NCBI GenBank assembly: GCA_963695975.1
Contig: CAVOIB010000004.1
Span: 1 to 64,000, forward strand
Reading direction: 5' to 3'
DNA from: JBBQVZ01 sp963695975
GTDB taxonomy: Bacteria; Actinomycetota; UBA4738; HRBIN12
DNA: 64,000 nt
A model generated the notes under the pieces. That model did no database searches. It had not been told where the DNA came from and saw nothing but the letters and a program-made list of their open reading frames with translations. Positions 14,647 to 23,861 of this stretch are shown here, in pieces. Within the stretch, counting starts at the first letter, position 1. Each line of letters begins with the position of its first letter. The translations under genes were made by a program, and so were the position numbers.

Positions 14647-15269
14647 CCGATCGCAAGGGATTCACCGTGTGGTTCACGGGCCTATCGGGCGCCGGGAAAT
14701 CCACGATCGCCGAGATGCTGTACCACGAGTTCCAGGCACGCGGTCTGAAGACCGAGATCCTGGACGGGGACGAGGTCCGGAAGACCCTGTCGGCGGGCCT
14801 CACCTTCAGCAAGGAAGACCGCGACCTGAACATCGCGCGCATCGGGTACGTCGCGAACCTGCTCACACGCAACGGCGTCGCCACGATCTGCTGCCCGATC
14901 TCCCCCTACAAGGAGGCGCGTGACGCGAACCGCGCCTTGATCGGCGAGTTCGTCGAGGTGTACGTGCACGCGACGCTCGACGAGCTCGCCGCGAACCGCG
15001 ACCCCAAGGGCCTGTACAAGCAGGCGCTCGCCGGCGAGATCAAGCATTTCACCGGCGTCGACGACCCGTACGAGGTGCCCGAGGACCCGGAGCTGGTGAT
15101 CGACACGATGGTCGAGTCGCCGGAGGGATCCTTGCAGCACGTGTTGGATACGCTGGCGACGCTCGGCTACATCGAGAGCGCCGAGGTCATGATCGAAGGC
15201 GACCGAGTCCACTCAGGACTCACGGATCTGCGGGTCACCGACACGGGCCACGTCGCGAAGGAGGCCTAG
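14643..15269 (+). CDS. cysC: Adenylylsulfate kinase
   Basis: Phosphorylates APS to PAPS with ATP. 208 residues, with P-loop GLSGAGKST near residues 13-21, DGDEVRKTL, the APS-binding FSKEDRDLNIARIGYVA, ICCPISPYKEARDANR and GLYKQALAGEIKHFTGVDDPYE. All family landmarks are present. GTG start overlaps the preceding TGA. No ATP sulfurylase (cysD/N or sat) is in the window. The C-terminal extension after about residue 170 is not assigned. It sits between a phosphodiesterase and a sulfate transporter. Confidence 0.93.
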   Translation: MTDRKGFTVWFTGLSGAGKSTIAEMLYHEFQARGLKTEILDGDEVRKTLSAGLTFSKEDRDLNIARIGYVANLLTRNGVATICCPISPYKEARDANRALIGEFVEVYVHATLDELAANRDPKGLYKQALAGEIKHFTGVDDPYEVPEDPELVIDTMVESPEGSLQHVLDTLATLGYIESAEVMIEGDRVHSGLTDLRVTDTGHVAKEA

Positions 15270-15291
15270 GCCCGAGCCGGAGGCGAACGCG

Positions 15292-16989
15292 ATGGCGCGC
15301 CAAGGGATCGCCCGTTGGGCTCCCGGCGTCGCCCTCCTGGGCTCATACGATCGGCGGTGGCTCCGGCCCGACGGGCTCGCCGCGCTGAGCGTCTGGGCCC
15401 TCCTGATCCCCCAGGGGCTCGCGTACGCGCAGCTGGCAGGCATGCCGCCGGTGACGGGTCTGTACGTCGGCATGATCGCGATGCTCGCGTACGGCCTGTT
15501 CGGCACCAGCCGCTACCTGAACATCGGCCCCGAGTCCTCGGTCGCGATCCTGATCGCCTCGTCCCTGGTCGGGATGGCCGCGATAGGGACCGACGAGTAC
15601 GTCGCGCGCGCCGCGACGCTCGCCCTCCTCGTCGGGGTGATGCTCCTGATCGGGTTCGTTCTCCGCCTCGGGGTGATCACCAGGCTGCTCTCCTCGCCGG
15701 TCCTCACCGGCTACCTCGCCGGCTCGGCGATCGTGATGTCCATCAACCAGCTGACCAAAGTCTTCGGGTTCGAGGTCGACAAGGAGCAGTACCCGTACAT
15801 CGTCGGCGGCATCCTGCACGACCTCGGCAGGACGAACGTGTGGGCGCTGGGGGTCGCCGCCGGGACGATCATCGTGATGGTGGCGGTCCAGCTGATCTCG
15901 AAGCGGCTGCCGGCCGGGTTCATCGCGCTCACCCTCGCGACCCTCGTGACGTCGCTCGCCGACATCTCCGAGAAGGTGTCCGTGGTGGGAACCGTCAAGC
16001 GAGGGCTGCCACCCATCGCGATGCCGGTTCTCACTCCACGCGTCGTCGTTCCGCTGCTGATCCCGGCCGCGAGCATCGCGCTCTTGGTCTTCAGCGGCGC
16101 GGTGTTGACGGGCCAGGCGCTCGCCGCTCGCGATCGCGAGGATCTCGACGCCAACCGAGAATTCGTCGGCCTCGGCGCAGGTAACGTCGCCGTCTCGTTC
16201 TTCGGGGGGTTCCCGGGAACCGCGAGCGAGTCGCGGAGCTTCATGGTCGCGACCGGTGGCGGTCGCTCCCAGATGGTGAGCTTCGTCGGCGCGATCCTCG
16301 TCGGGGTGACGCTGCTCTTCCTCATGCCGCTCTTCAAGGACGTCCCGCAGGCGGCCCTGGGAGCGGTCGTGCTCGTCACGGCCGCGAAGCTCCTCGATAC
16401 CCGGGCGATGCGTCGCCTCTGGGACGTCCGCCGCACCGACTTCATCCTGATGATCGTGACGTTCGTCGGCGTGATCCTGTTCGGCGTGCTCGCCGGGATC
16501 GTGATCGGTGTGATCGCCTCGCTCGTCGAGATGGTTCGTCGCACGCTGCAACCCCGAACCGCGGTACTCGGGAAGGTCCCGGGCAGCCCGACCTGGCGGG
16601 ACGTGCGAACCGAGGGCGGAGAGACGATCCCCGGGCTGCTCGTCTACCGGTTCGACGCGCCGTTGTTCTTCGGCAATGCGGATGAGTTCCGCAACGAGAT
16701 CCGAGCGTTGGTCGCGGCGGGCGATCCGCCGGTCCACGATGTGCTCGTCAACGCCGAGGCGATCACCGACCTCGACACGACGGGGGTCGACGTCGTCTCC
16801 CGGCTGCTCGACGACTTGGGCGCCGAGGACGTGACGCTCACCTTCGCCCGCGTTCGGTCCCCCGTTCGGGAGATGATGCGCCGAACGGGTCTGGAGGAGA
16901 AGATCGGCGCGGACCGGTTCTTCCTCCAGGTCGATGAGGCCGTGGCTGCCGTGCAACGGGAGCATGCGCGGGGCGCCGACGAACCGTAG
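15292..16989 (+). CDS. SulP (SLC26) family anion/sulfate transporter with STAS domain
   Basis: A 565-residue inner-membrane transporter. Residues about 20-430 hold ten or more helices, including the SulP signature region PQGLAYAQLAGMPPVTGLYV and GFPGTASESRS. The cytoplasmic STAS domain fills the last 130 residues (VNAEAITDLDTTGVDVVSRL). It follows cysC by 22 bases, supporting sulfate as substrate; bicarbonate or other anions are possible for this family. Confidence 0.93.
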   Translation: MARQGIARWAPGVALLGSYDRRWLRPDGLAALSVWALLIPQGLAYAQLAGMPPVTGLYVGMIAMLAYGLFGTSRYLNIGPESSVAILIASSLVGMAAIGTDEYVARAATLALLVGVMLLIGFVLRLGVITRLLSSPVLTGYLAGSAIVMSINQLTKVFGFEVDKEQYPYIVGGILHDLGRTNVWALGVAAGTIIVMVAVQLISKRLPAGFIALTLATLVTSLADISEKVSVVGTVKRGLPPIAMPVLTPRVVVPLLIPAASIALLVFSGAVLTGQALAARDREDLDANREFVGLGAGNVAVSFFGGFPGTASESRSFMVATGGGRSQMVSFVGAILVGVTLLFLMPLFKDVPQAALGAVVLVTAAKLLDTRAMRRLWDVRRTDFILMIVTFVGVILFGVLAGIVIGVIASLVEMVRRTLQPRTAVLGKVPGSPTWRDVRTEGGETIPGLLVYRFDAPLFFGNADEFRNEIRALVAAGDPPVHDVLVNAEAITDLDTTGVDVVSRLLDDLGAEDVTLTFARVRSPVREMMRRTGLEEKIGADRFFLQVDEAVAAVQREHARGADEP

Positions 16990-16991
16990 GC

Positions 16992-17951
16992 TCAGGCGGT
17001 TTCGGCGGGGATGGAGCCCATCTTGCCCGACTGGTAGTCCTCGATCGCCTGGATGATCTCGGCCTTCGTGTTCATCACGAACGGTCCGTACCACGCGATC
17101 GGCTCCTCGATCGGCCGGCCGCCCAGGAGCAGGACCTCCATGCTCGGCGAGCGGGCGTCCTGGGTTCGATCTGCCGAGAGCTCCAGCCAGTCGCCATCGC
17201 CGTAGATCGCGAGCAGACCCTCACCGATCGCTCGCTCTCGACCCTCGGGACCGACACTGCCGCTCCCGGCGAGCACGTAGACCAACGCGTTGAAGTCCGG
17301 GCGCCACGGGACGCGCAGGCGCGCGCCGGCGGACAGCGTCGCATGAGCGTAGGTGATCGGTGTTCGCGTGCTGCCGGGGCCGCCGTGACCGTCGATCGTG
17401 CCGGCGATCACGCGAACCACGGCGCCTCCGTCGTCCGATGCGAGGAACGCGACGTTCTGCGACCCGATGTCCTGGTAGCGAGGAGGACTCCACTTCTGGT
17501 CCTGCGGGAGGTTCACCCAGAGCTGGATCCCGTGGAACAGACCGCCGCCGTCCAGCAGGTCCTCCGTCGGCATCTCGGAGTGGACGATGCCGGCGCCCGC
17601 CGTCATCCACTGGGTCGCCCCGTCGGTGATCACGCCGCCACCGCCGTTCGAATCACGGTGCTTGATCTTGCCGTCGATCATGTAGGTCACCGTCTCGAAG
17701 CCGCGGTGCGGGTGATCGGGCGCGCCCTTCGCCTCGCCCGGCGCATACTCCACCGCTCCCATGTGATCCAGGAGCAGGAACGGATCGGCCAGTCGAAGGT
17801 CGATCCCCGCGAACGCCCGGCGGACCTCGAAGCCCTCACCCTCCAGGAACCGGGGAGCGTCGACCACGGCCACCGCCTCGCGGGAGACGCCCTCGGTGGG
17901 GCGAGAGATCCGCGGGAGCGCGAGCGGGTCGTCCGGGGTCACGGCTGGCAT
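16992..17951 (-). CDS. Pirin family protein
   Basis: A 319-residue bicupin. The N-terminal cupin carries the metal-site pattern of pirins: GAPDHPHRGFETVTYMIDG (His pair) and the later GIVHSEMP with His and Glu. A C-terminal pirin domain ends in AWYGPFVMNTKAEIIQAI. Some members are quercetinases, others bind regulators; substrate cannot be told. ATG 17951 is chosen over 18032 because homology starts after it. It is convergent with the SulP gene, ending 2 bases away. Confidence 0.9.
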   Translation of the reverse strand: MPAVTPDDPLALPRISRPTEGVSREAVAVVDAPRFLEGEGFEVRRAFAGIDLRLADPFLLLDHMGAVEYAPGEAKGAPDHPHRGFETVTYMIDGKIKHRDSNGGGGVITDGATQWMTAGAGIVHSEMPTEDLLDGGGLFHGIQLWVNLPQDQKWSPPRYQDIGSQNVAFLASDDGGAVVRVIAGTIDGHGGPGSTRTPITYAHATLSAGARLRVPWRPDFNALVYVLAGSGSVGPEGRERAIGEGLLAIYGDGDWLELSADRTQDARSPSMEVLLLGGRPIEEPIAWYGPFVMNTKAEIIQAIEDYQSGKMGSIPAETA

Positions 17952-18094
17952 GTCGCTGGTAACGGTACCCGGGTCGAGGACATTCCCCTGGGACCCCCTG
18001 GTAGCCTGGGCACATGAAGGTCTGACGCCCATCCGGGAGCGGGTGGGCGTTCCGCGTTTCCGGGGCGTGACGGAGTGAGGCGGGGGTAGCGGGC

Positions 18095-19255
18095 ATGGAG
18101 TACGAGATCGGCATCGGCAAGACCGGACGCCGGGCCTACGGGCTCGATGAGGTCGCGATCGTTCCGTCGCGGCGGACCCGCGACCCCGACGACGTGGACA
18201 TCAGCTGGGAGATCGACGCCTACACGTTCCCGCTGCCGATGATGGCCTCCGCGATGGATGCGTCGGTTTCACCGGCCACGGCGATCGAGATCGGGCGCTT
18301 GGGCGGCCTGGCGTGCCTGAACCTCGAAGGGCTCCAGACCAGGTACGAGGACCCCGAACCGGTCTTCGAAGAGATCGCGTCGCTGCCGGATGAGAAGGCG
18401 ACCCGGCGTATGCAGGACCTCTACAAGGAGCCCGTCAAGCCCGAGCTCATCGTGCAGCGGATACGTGAGATCAAGCAGGGCGGGGTCGTGTCCAGCGCGT
18501 CGCTCACCCCGCAGCGCGTGACCGAATACGCGCCCCTGGTCCTGGAGGCCGAGCTGGACATCCTGGTGATCCAGGGGACCGTCGTGTCGGCGGAGCACGT
18601 ATCCGCCAGGAGTGAGCCGCTCAACCTGAAGGAGTTCATCGCGTCGTTCGACCTCCCGGTGATCGTGGGGGGGTGCGCGTCGTACTCGACCGCGCTGCAC
18701 CTGATGCGAACGGGTGCGGTCGGTGTCCTGGTCGGCGTGGGACCCGGCAACGCGTGCACGACGCGCGGTGTGATCGGGGTCGGCGTGCCGCAGGCGACCG
18801 CGATCGCGGATGCGGCGGCCGCTCGGCGCGAGCATCAGCACGAGACCGGTCGCTACTGCCAGGTGATCGCGGACGGCGGCCTGCGGACCGGCGGCGACAT
18901 CGCGAAGGCGATCGCCTGCGGCGCCGACGCGGTGATGATGGGCTCGCCCCTCACGCGCGCGTACGAGGCGCCGGGCAAGGGGTACCACTGGGGTATGGCG
19001 ACGTTCCATCCGACGCTCCCGCGCGGCGCGCGCGTGAAGACGCAGCAGGTGGCGTCGCTCGAGGAGATCCTCACCGGCCCGGCGCACGAGAACGACGGCA
19101 CGTTCAACCTGTTCGGCGCGCTCGCCACGAGCATGGCGACCACCGGCTATGCGACGATCAAGGAGTTCCAGAAGGCCGAGCTCGTGATCGCGCCCGCGAT
19201 CAAGACCGAGGGCAAGATGTATCAGACCCAGCAGCGTGTGGGGATGGGTCACTGA
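18095..19255 (+). CDS. guaB3: GuaB3 family IMP-dehydrogenase-related protein
   Basis: A 386-residue TIM-barrel protein of the actinobacterial/cyanobacterial GuaB3 group, which lacks the CBS domains of classical IMP dehydrogenase. It shows LDEVAIVPSRRTRDPDDVD, the NAD/IMP-site VGVGPGNACTTR with the loop Cys, and VIADGGLRTGGDIAKAIACGADAVMMGSPL. GuaB3 proteins are reported to act as GMP reductases in some bacteria. Adjacent guaA, overlapping by 4 bases, puts it in guanine nucleotide synthesis or recycling. Confidence 0.93.
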   Translation: MEYEIGIGKTGRRAYGLDEVAIVPSRRTRDPDDVDISWEIDAYTFPLPMMASAMDASVSPATAIEIGRLGGLACLNLEGLQTRYEDPEPVFEEIASLPDEKATRRMQDLYKEPVKPELIVQRIREIKQGGVVSSASLTPQRVTEYAPLVLEAELDILVIQGTVVSAEHVSARSEPLNLKEFIASFDLPVIVGGCASYSTALHLMRTGAVGVLVGVGPGNACTTRGVIGVGVPQATAIADAAAARREHQHETGRYCQVIADGGLRTGGDIAKAIACGADAVMMGSPLTRAYEAPGKGYHWGMATFHPTLPRGARVKTQQVASLEEILTGPAHENDGTFNLFGALATSMATTGYATIKEFQKAELVIAPAIKTEGKMYQTQQRVGMGH

Positions 19256-20805
19256 GGAGCGCCGCCGGCCACGCGCCGCGCCCGGTCCTGGTCGTCGATC
19301 TTGGGGCGCAGTACGCGAAGCTGATCGCGCGTCGCGTGCGCGAGTGTCACGTCTACTCCGAGATCGTTCGCCACGACGCATCGATCGCCGACCTCCGCGC
19401 GATGCGACCCGCCGGGATCATCCTGTCCGGCGGCCCGGCCTCCGTGTACGAGGAGGGTGCCCCAAGCGTCGACCCGCGGATCTTCGACCTCGGCGTTCCG
19501 GTGTTGGGCATCTGCTACGGGCATCAGCTGATGGCCCAGGCGCTCGGCGGCGAGGTCGCCGCGACAGGGCAGCGCGAGTACGGGGGCGTCACGCTCACCG
19601 TCGATCAGCCCGGGACGTTGCTCGCCGACCTCGAGGCCACGGAACCCGTGTGGATGAGCCACGGCGACGCGGTGGTGACCGCGCCCGAGGGGTTCCGGGT
19701 GAACGCGCACACGGACGCGATCCCGATCGCCGCGATGGAGGATCCCGAGCGGGGTCTGTACGCGGTGCAGTTCCACCCGGAAGTCAGTCATACGCCGAAG
19801 GGCATGGCGGTCCTCAAGCGATTCCTGTACGAGGGCTGCCGGCTGCTCCCCGACTGGACGCCCGTGAACGTGATCGATCGGGGGGTGGAGGCGATCCGAG
19901 AGCAGGTCGGCGACGCGGAGGTGCTCTGCGCTCTCTCAGGCGGCGTCGACTCGTCCGTCGCGGCGCTGCTCGTGCATCGTGCCGTGGGCGCCCAGCTCAC
20001 GTGCGTGTTCGTGGACCATGGGCTGAACCGCGAGGACGAGCCCGAGCAGGTGGAGGAGACGTTCGGCCGGCACTTCCAGGTGCCGCTCGTGCACGTGAAG
20101 GCGGCCGACCGCTTCCTTGCGAAACTCGCGGGCGTCACCGACCCGGAGCGCAAACGCAAGGCGATCGGCGAGGAGTTCATCCGGGTGTTCGAGGAGGTCG
20201 CGCGAGAGCATGCGGGCGCACGGTTCCTGGTACAGGGGACGTTGTACCCGGACGTGATCGAGTCGGGCTCCGCTACGGCCGCGAACATCAAGAGCCATCA
20301 CAACGTGGGGGGGCTCCCCGACGACATGGAGCTCGAGCTGGTCGAACCGCTCCGCGACCTGTTCAAGGACGAGGTCCGCGAGGTTGGCGCTGAGCTCGGG
20401 CTGCCGGAAGAGATCGTCTGGAGGCAGCCGTTCCCCGGTCCGGGCCTCGCGGTGCGGATCGTCGGCGAGGTGACGTCTGAGCGGCTGGCGATGTTGCGCG
20501 GCGCCGATCACATCGTGCGCGACGAGATCCGACGCGCCGGCCTGGAGCGCGAGACCTGGCAGGCGTTCGCGGTGCTGCTCGCGGACGTGCAGTCGGTCGG
20601 GGTGATGGGTGACGGGCGGACGTACGAGCACCCCGTGATCCTTCGCGTGGTGACCAGCCAGGACGCGATGACCGCGGACTGGGCGCGACTTCCGCATGAG
20701 CTCCTCGACCGCATCTCGACGCGGATCGTCCGCGAGGTGCCCGGCGTGAACCGGGTCGCGTACGACATCACCAGCAAGCCTCCCGGCACGATCGAGTGGG
20801 AGTGA
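19252..20805 (+). CDS. guaA: GMP synthase (glutamine-hydrolysing), apparent CTG start
   Basis: Converts XMP to GMP using glutamine and ATP, about 517 residues. The class I amidotransferase domain has the nucleophile in GICYGHQLM and FHPEVSHT, the PP-loop is LSGGVDSSVAALL, and the C-terminal dimer domain ends YDITSKPPGTIEWE. Homology begins at RPVLVVDLGAQYAKLIARRV, about 10 codons in. No ATG, GTG or TTG lies in frame near this point. The only suitable codon is CTG 19252, which overlaps the guaB3 stop as CTGA, mimicking the usual ATGA coupling. The start is inferred; the enzyme identity is firm. Confidence 0.93.
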   Translation: MRSAAGHAPRPVLVVDLGAQYAKLIARRVRECHVYSEIVRHDASIADLRAMRPAGIILSGGPASVYEEGAPSVDPRIFDLGVPVLGICYGHQLMAQALGGEVAATGQREYGGVTLTVDQPGTLLADLEATEPVWMSHGDAVVTAPEGFRVNAHTDAIPIAAMEDPERGLYAVQFHPEVSHTPKGMAVLKRFLYEGCRLLPDWTPVNVIDRGVEAIREQVGDAEVLCALSGGVDSSVAALLVHRAVGAQLTCVFVDHGLNREDEPEQVEETFGRHFQVPLVHVKAADRFLAKLAGVTDPERKRKAIGEEFIRVFEEVAREHAGARFLVQGTLYPDVIESGSATAANIKSHHNVGGLPDDMELELVEPLRDLFKDEVREVGAELGLPEEIVWRQPFPGPGLAVRIVGEVTSERLAMLRGADHIVRDEIRRAGLERETWQAFAVLLADVQSVGVMGDGRTYEHPVILRVVTSQDAMTADWARLPHELLDRISTRIVREVPGVNRVAYDITSKPPGTIEWE

Positions 20806-20833
20806 CGGTTCCGAACGCGCGCCTGGGCGTCTC

Positions 20834-21493
20834 TCAGGCGACGCGGTCGGCGATCACGATGAGCCGTTGGCTGGACGAGTAGCGCGGGTGGCAGGTGGTG
20901 AGCACCAACGTCGGTTTCGGGGTCTGCGTCAACACCACGCCGGAGCCGGCCGAGGGGATCACGAATACGCGTGACACTGCGTAGGTGAACGTCCCGTACT
21001 CCGTTCGGAGCGAGATCGGGTCGCCCACTCGCATCTGATCCAGGTTGTAGAACGGGTGTAGGTAGGTGGTGCGGTGACCGGCGATGCCCACGCGGCCGGC
21101 CGCGTCCCAGGGGTCTGCCGTGTCGGGGTAGTGGCCCGGCCCCTTCTTGAGCGACTCCTCGTCCGTCCCTTGCACGACGATCATGTCGAAGTCGATCCGC
21201 GGGATCGTCAGCTCGGCGTAGGCGGAGCCGCGGAGCGGGAGCGCGGCCGATCCGGGCGGCGGGGCCTGCGTCACGGGCTTGGTGTTGACGACGTGCTGGA
21301 AGCCTTGCCGCAGGTCGCTCTGCGCCGCTTGGGTGGTGAGCCCGGTTCCCCAGAGCAGCCACCCGACGTAGCCGGCGATCGTGGCCGCGGCCATCAAGCA
21401 AGCGATGCCGAACCACTTCAGGATCAGCGCGCCGAGTGGCTTGCGGACGCGCGGCGCAGGCTGCACCTGGGGGATAGCGGTGTCTGTGGCCAC
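20834..21493 (-). CDS. srtE: Class E sortase
   Basis: Membrane-anchored transpeptidase that links LPXTG/LAXTG proteins to the cell wall. About 219 residues with a single helix near residues 20-45 (FGIACLMAAATIAGYVGWLL), then the sortase core. The catalytic His is in GIAGHRTTYLHPF, Cys in TLVLTTCHPRYSSSQRL and the Arg shortly after. GTG 21493 is favoured because TACCCT lies 9 bases upstream; an ATG at 21568 would add 25 residues. No LPXTG substrate is encoded in the window. Divergent from pcrA. Confidence 0.9.
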   Translation of the reverse strand: MATDTAIPQVQPAPRVRKPLGALILKWFGIACLMAAATIAGYVGWLLWGTGLTTQAAQSDLRQGFQHVVNTKPVTQAPPPGSAALPLRGSAYAELTIPRIDFDMIVVQGTDEESLKKGPGHYPDTADPWDAAGRVGIAGHRTTYLHPFYNLDQMRVGDPISLRTEYGTFTYAVSRVFVIPSAGSGVVLTQTPKPTLVLTTCHPRYSSSQRLIVIADRVA

Positions 21494-21581
21494 GGTCAGG
21501 CCAGGGTACCGTGCCCGGAACGTCGAACCACGCTTCCGGAACCACGGCGTTCGGGGTCGGGGCGCCACCTACAATCGATCG

Positions 21582-23858
21582 GTGGACGCCTCGATCTCCC
21601 CCCTGCTCGACGGTCTGAACGACATCCAGACCGAAGCCGTCCTGCACACGGAGGGGCCGGTCCTCATCGTCGCGGGTGCGGGTTCGGGCAAGACGCGGGC
21701 ACTGACGCATCGGATCGCCTACCTCATCCGGGAGCACGGCGTCTCGCCCGGCGCGATCCTGGCGATCACGTTCACGAACAAGGCGGCGCGCGAGATGGCC
21801 GATCGCGTGGAGGGCCTGCTCGGAGGCCGGGTCGCGAAGGGCATGTGGATCCTCACGTTCCATTCGACCTGCGCGCGGATCCTGCGTCGGGAGCACACCC
21901 ACCTCGGTGTGCCGAGCAGCTTCACGATCTACGACGACGGCGACACGGAGCGCCTGATCGGCGGGATCCTGAAAGACCTCGATCTGGATCCGAAGCGCTT
22001 CCCCCCGAAGGCGATGGCGGCCGGGATCGGGCGGGCGAAGGATCAGGTGCAGTCGGCCGACGATTACGCGAGGAACGCCGACAACTTCTACGAGGAGACG
22101 GTGGCTCGGGTCTACAGCGAGTACGAGCGACGGAAGCGGGCGGCGGGAGCGCTCGACTTCGACGACCTGATCAGCGAGACCGTCCGGCTGTTCGACGAAC
22201 ACCCGGAGGTCCTGCAGCACTACCAGGAGCGGTTCCGCTACATCCTGGTCGACGAGTACCAGGACACGAACCGCGCGCAGTACCGGCTGGTGAACCAGCT
22301 GGCAGCCACGTACCGCAACGTCTGTGTCGTGGGCGACGCCGACCAGGGCGTCTACTCCTGGCGCGGGGCCACGATCAAGAACATCCTGGACTTCGAGCGC
22401 GATTACCCGGATGCCGCGGTGTTCCTGATGGAGCAGAACTACCGCTCCACGCAGAACATCCTGGAGATCGCGAACGCACTCATCGAACACAACGTCCAGC
22501 GCAAGCCGAAGAGCCTGTGGACGGAGGCCGGCAACGGCGATCTGACCGTGCAGTACCGCGCGGAGGACGAGCACGACGAGGCGTTCTTCGTGGCCGACGA
22601 GATCGAGCGGCTCCGCCAGTCGGAGGGGTACCGCTACCGCGACGTCGCGATCTTCTATCGCACCAACGCACAGTCCCGCGTGATCGAAGACGTGCTGATG
22701 CGCGTGGGCAGCCCCTACCGCGTCTTCGGCGGCGTGCGCTTCTACCAGCGGAAGGAGATCAAGGACGTCCTTGGATACCTCCGGTTGCTGCTGAACCCGC
22801 AGGACGTGATCTCGTTCCGGCGCGTCGTGAACATGCCGAAGCGCGGGATCGGCGACGCGACGGTGGCGACGCTGGAGTCGTTCGCCCGCGACGAGGAGAT
22901 ATCGGTCATCGATGCGTGCAGGCGGGTGGACGAGATCGCCACGCTGCAGTCGCGCGCAAAGGGTGCGGTGTTCGGGTTCAACCAGGTCATGGATGCGCTG
23001 CAGCATCACCTTGACGACGGTGCGGGGCCCGCGCGCATGGTCGAGTTCGCGGGGCAGGAGTCTGGCTACCTGGCCGAGCTCGAGGAGGATCGAACCGTCG
23101 AGGCCCAGGGCCGGATCGAGAACCTGCAAGAACTGGCCGGTGTGGCCGCCGAGATCCTGGCCCGCGAGCCCGATACCGAGCTGGCCGGGTTCCTCGAGCA
23201 GGTCTCGCTCGTAGGCGAGCAGGACGAGTACGACGAGGACGAATCGGCGATCACGCTGATGACGCTCCACATCGCGAAAGGCCTGGAGTTCCCGGTGGTG
23301 TTCATGGTGGGGATGGAGGACGGGATCTTCCCGCACTACCGGTCCATGACCGACACCGCAGCGTTGGAGGAGGAACGACGTCTGGCCTACGTGGGGATCA
23401 CGCGCGCGCAGAAACGGCTCTACCTCTGTCACGCGTGGAGCCGGACGTTGTTCGGACAGACGCAGTACAACCCGCCCTCCAGGTTCCTGAACGAGCTCCC
23501 GCAGCACCTGATGGAGCTGAAGGAGCACGAGTCGCGCTCACGGCCGCGACGCGACGGCCGGCCCGCCGCCCGGACGGCGCGGGAGCGGGGAGGCGGGCAC
23601 TCCGTGATCGGCCTGCCCGGAACGTCGGGGACCGTGGACGTCGCCGACGGATGGGTGCCTCCTAAGCCCGCCGGCGTCGCGAAGCAACCGACGATCGGGA
23701 TCGACGCCGGTGACACCGTGATCCATGATCGTTGGGGCGAAGGGGTCGTGCTCACCGTGAGCGGCACGGGCGACGACGCAGAGGCGACGATCACGTTCTC
23801 CGATGTGGGGGAGAAGCGCGTGCTGCTCGCCTACGCGCCGCTCAAGAAGGTCGGCTAA
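21582..23858 (+). CDS. pcrA: ATP-dependent DNA helicase PcrA/UvrD
   Basis: SF1A 3'-5' helicase for repair and replication-fork maintenance, 758 residues. Motifs in order: Walker A AGAGSGKTRAL (31-41), Ia ITFTNKAAREM, II ILVDEYQDTN, III DQGVYSWRGA, IV EQNYRSTQNIL, V TLMTLHIAKGLEFPVVF and VI EERRLAYVGITRAQKRLYL. The C-terminal tail ends in a Tudor-like segment (GDTVIHDRWGEGVVLTVSG...ITFSDVGEKRVLL) that in other PcrA proteins contacts RNA polymerase. GTG start, with TACAAT 6 bases before it, indicates a leaderless message. Confidence 0.97.
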   Translation: MDASISPLLDGLNDIQTEAVLHTEGPVLIVAGAGSGKTRALTHRIAYLIREHGVSPGAILAITFTNKAAREMADRVEGLLGGRVAKGMWILTFHSTCARILRREHTHLGVPSSFTIYDDGDTERLIGGILKDLDLDPKRFPPKAMAAGIGRAKDQVQSADDYARNADNFYEETVARVYSEYERRKRAAGALDFDDLISETVRLFDEHPEVLQHYQERFRYILVDEYQDTNRAQYRLVNQLAATYRNVCVVGDADQGVYSWRGATIKNILDFERDYPDAAVFLMEQNYRSTQNILEIANALIEHNVQRKPKSLWTEAGNGDLTVQYRAEDEHDEAFFVADEIERLRQSEGYRYRDVAIFYRTNAQSRVIEDVLMRVGSPYRVFGGVRFYQRKEIKDVLGYLRLLLNPQDVISFRRVVNMPKRGIGDATVATLESFARDEEISVIDACRRVDEIATLQSRAKGAVFGFNQVMDALQHHLDDGAGPARMVEFAGQESGYLAELEEDRTVEAQGRIENLQELAGVAAEILAREPDTELAGFLEQVSLVGEQDEYDEDESAITLMTLHIAKGLEFPVVFMVGMEDGIFPHYRSMTDTAALEEERRLAYVGITRAQKRLYLCHAWSRTLFGQTQYNPPSRFLNELPQHLMELKEHESRSRPRRDGRPAARTARERGGGHSVIGLPGTSGTVDVADGWVPPKPAGVAKQPTIGIDAGDTVIHDRWGEGVVLTVSGTGDDAEATITFSDVGEKRVLLAYAPLKKVG

Positions 23859-23861
23859 CCC

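Noticed and set aside
15343..17094. 583-codon open frame opposite the SulP gene
   Set aside because: His/Asp/Arg-rich shadow; the plus strand encodes a clear SulP-STAS transporter.
20508..23528. 1006-codon open frame antisense to guaA, sortase and pcrA
   Set aside because: Spans three well-supported genes, shows no motif and has the composition of a mirror frame.
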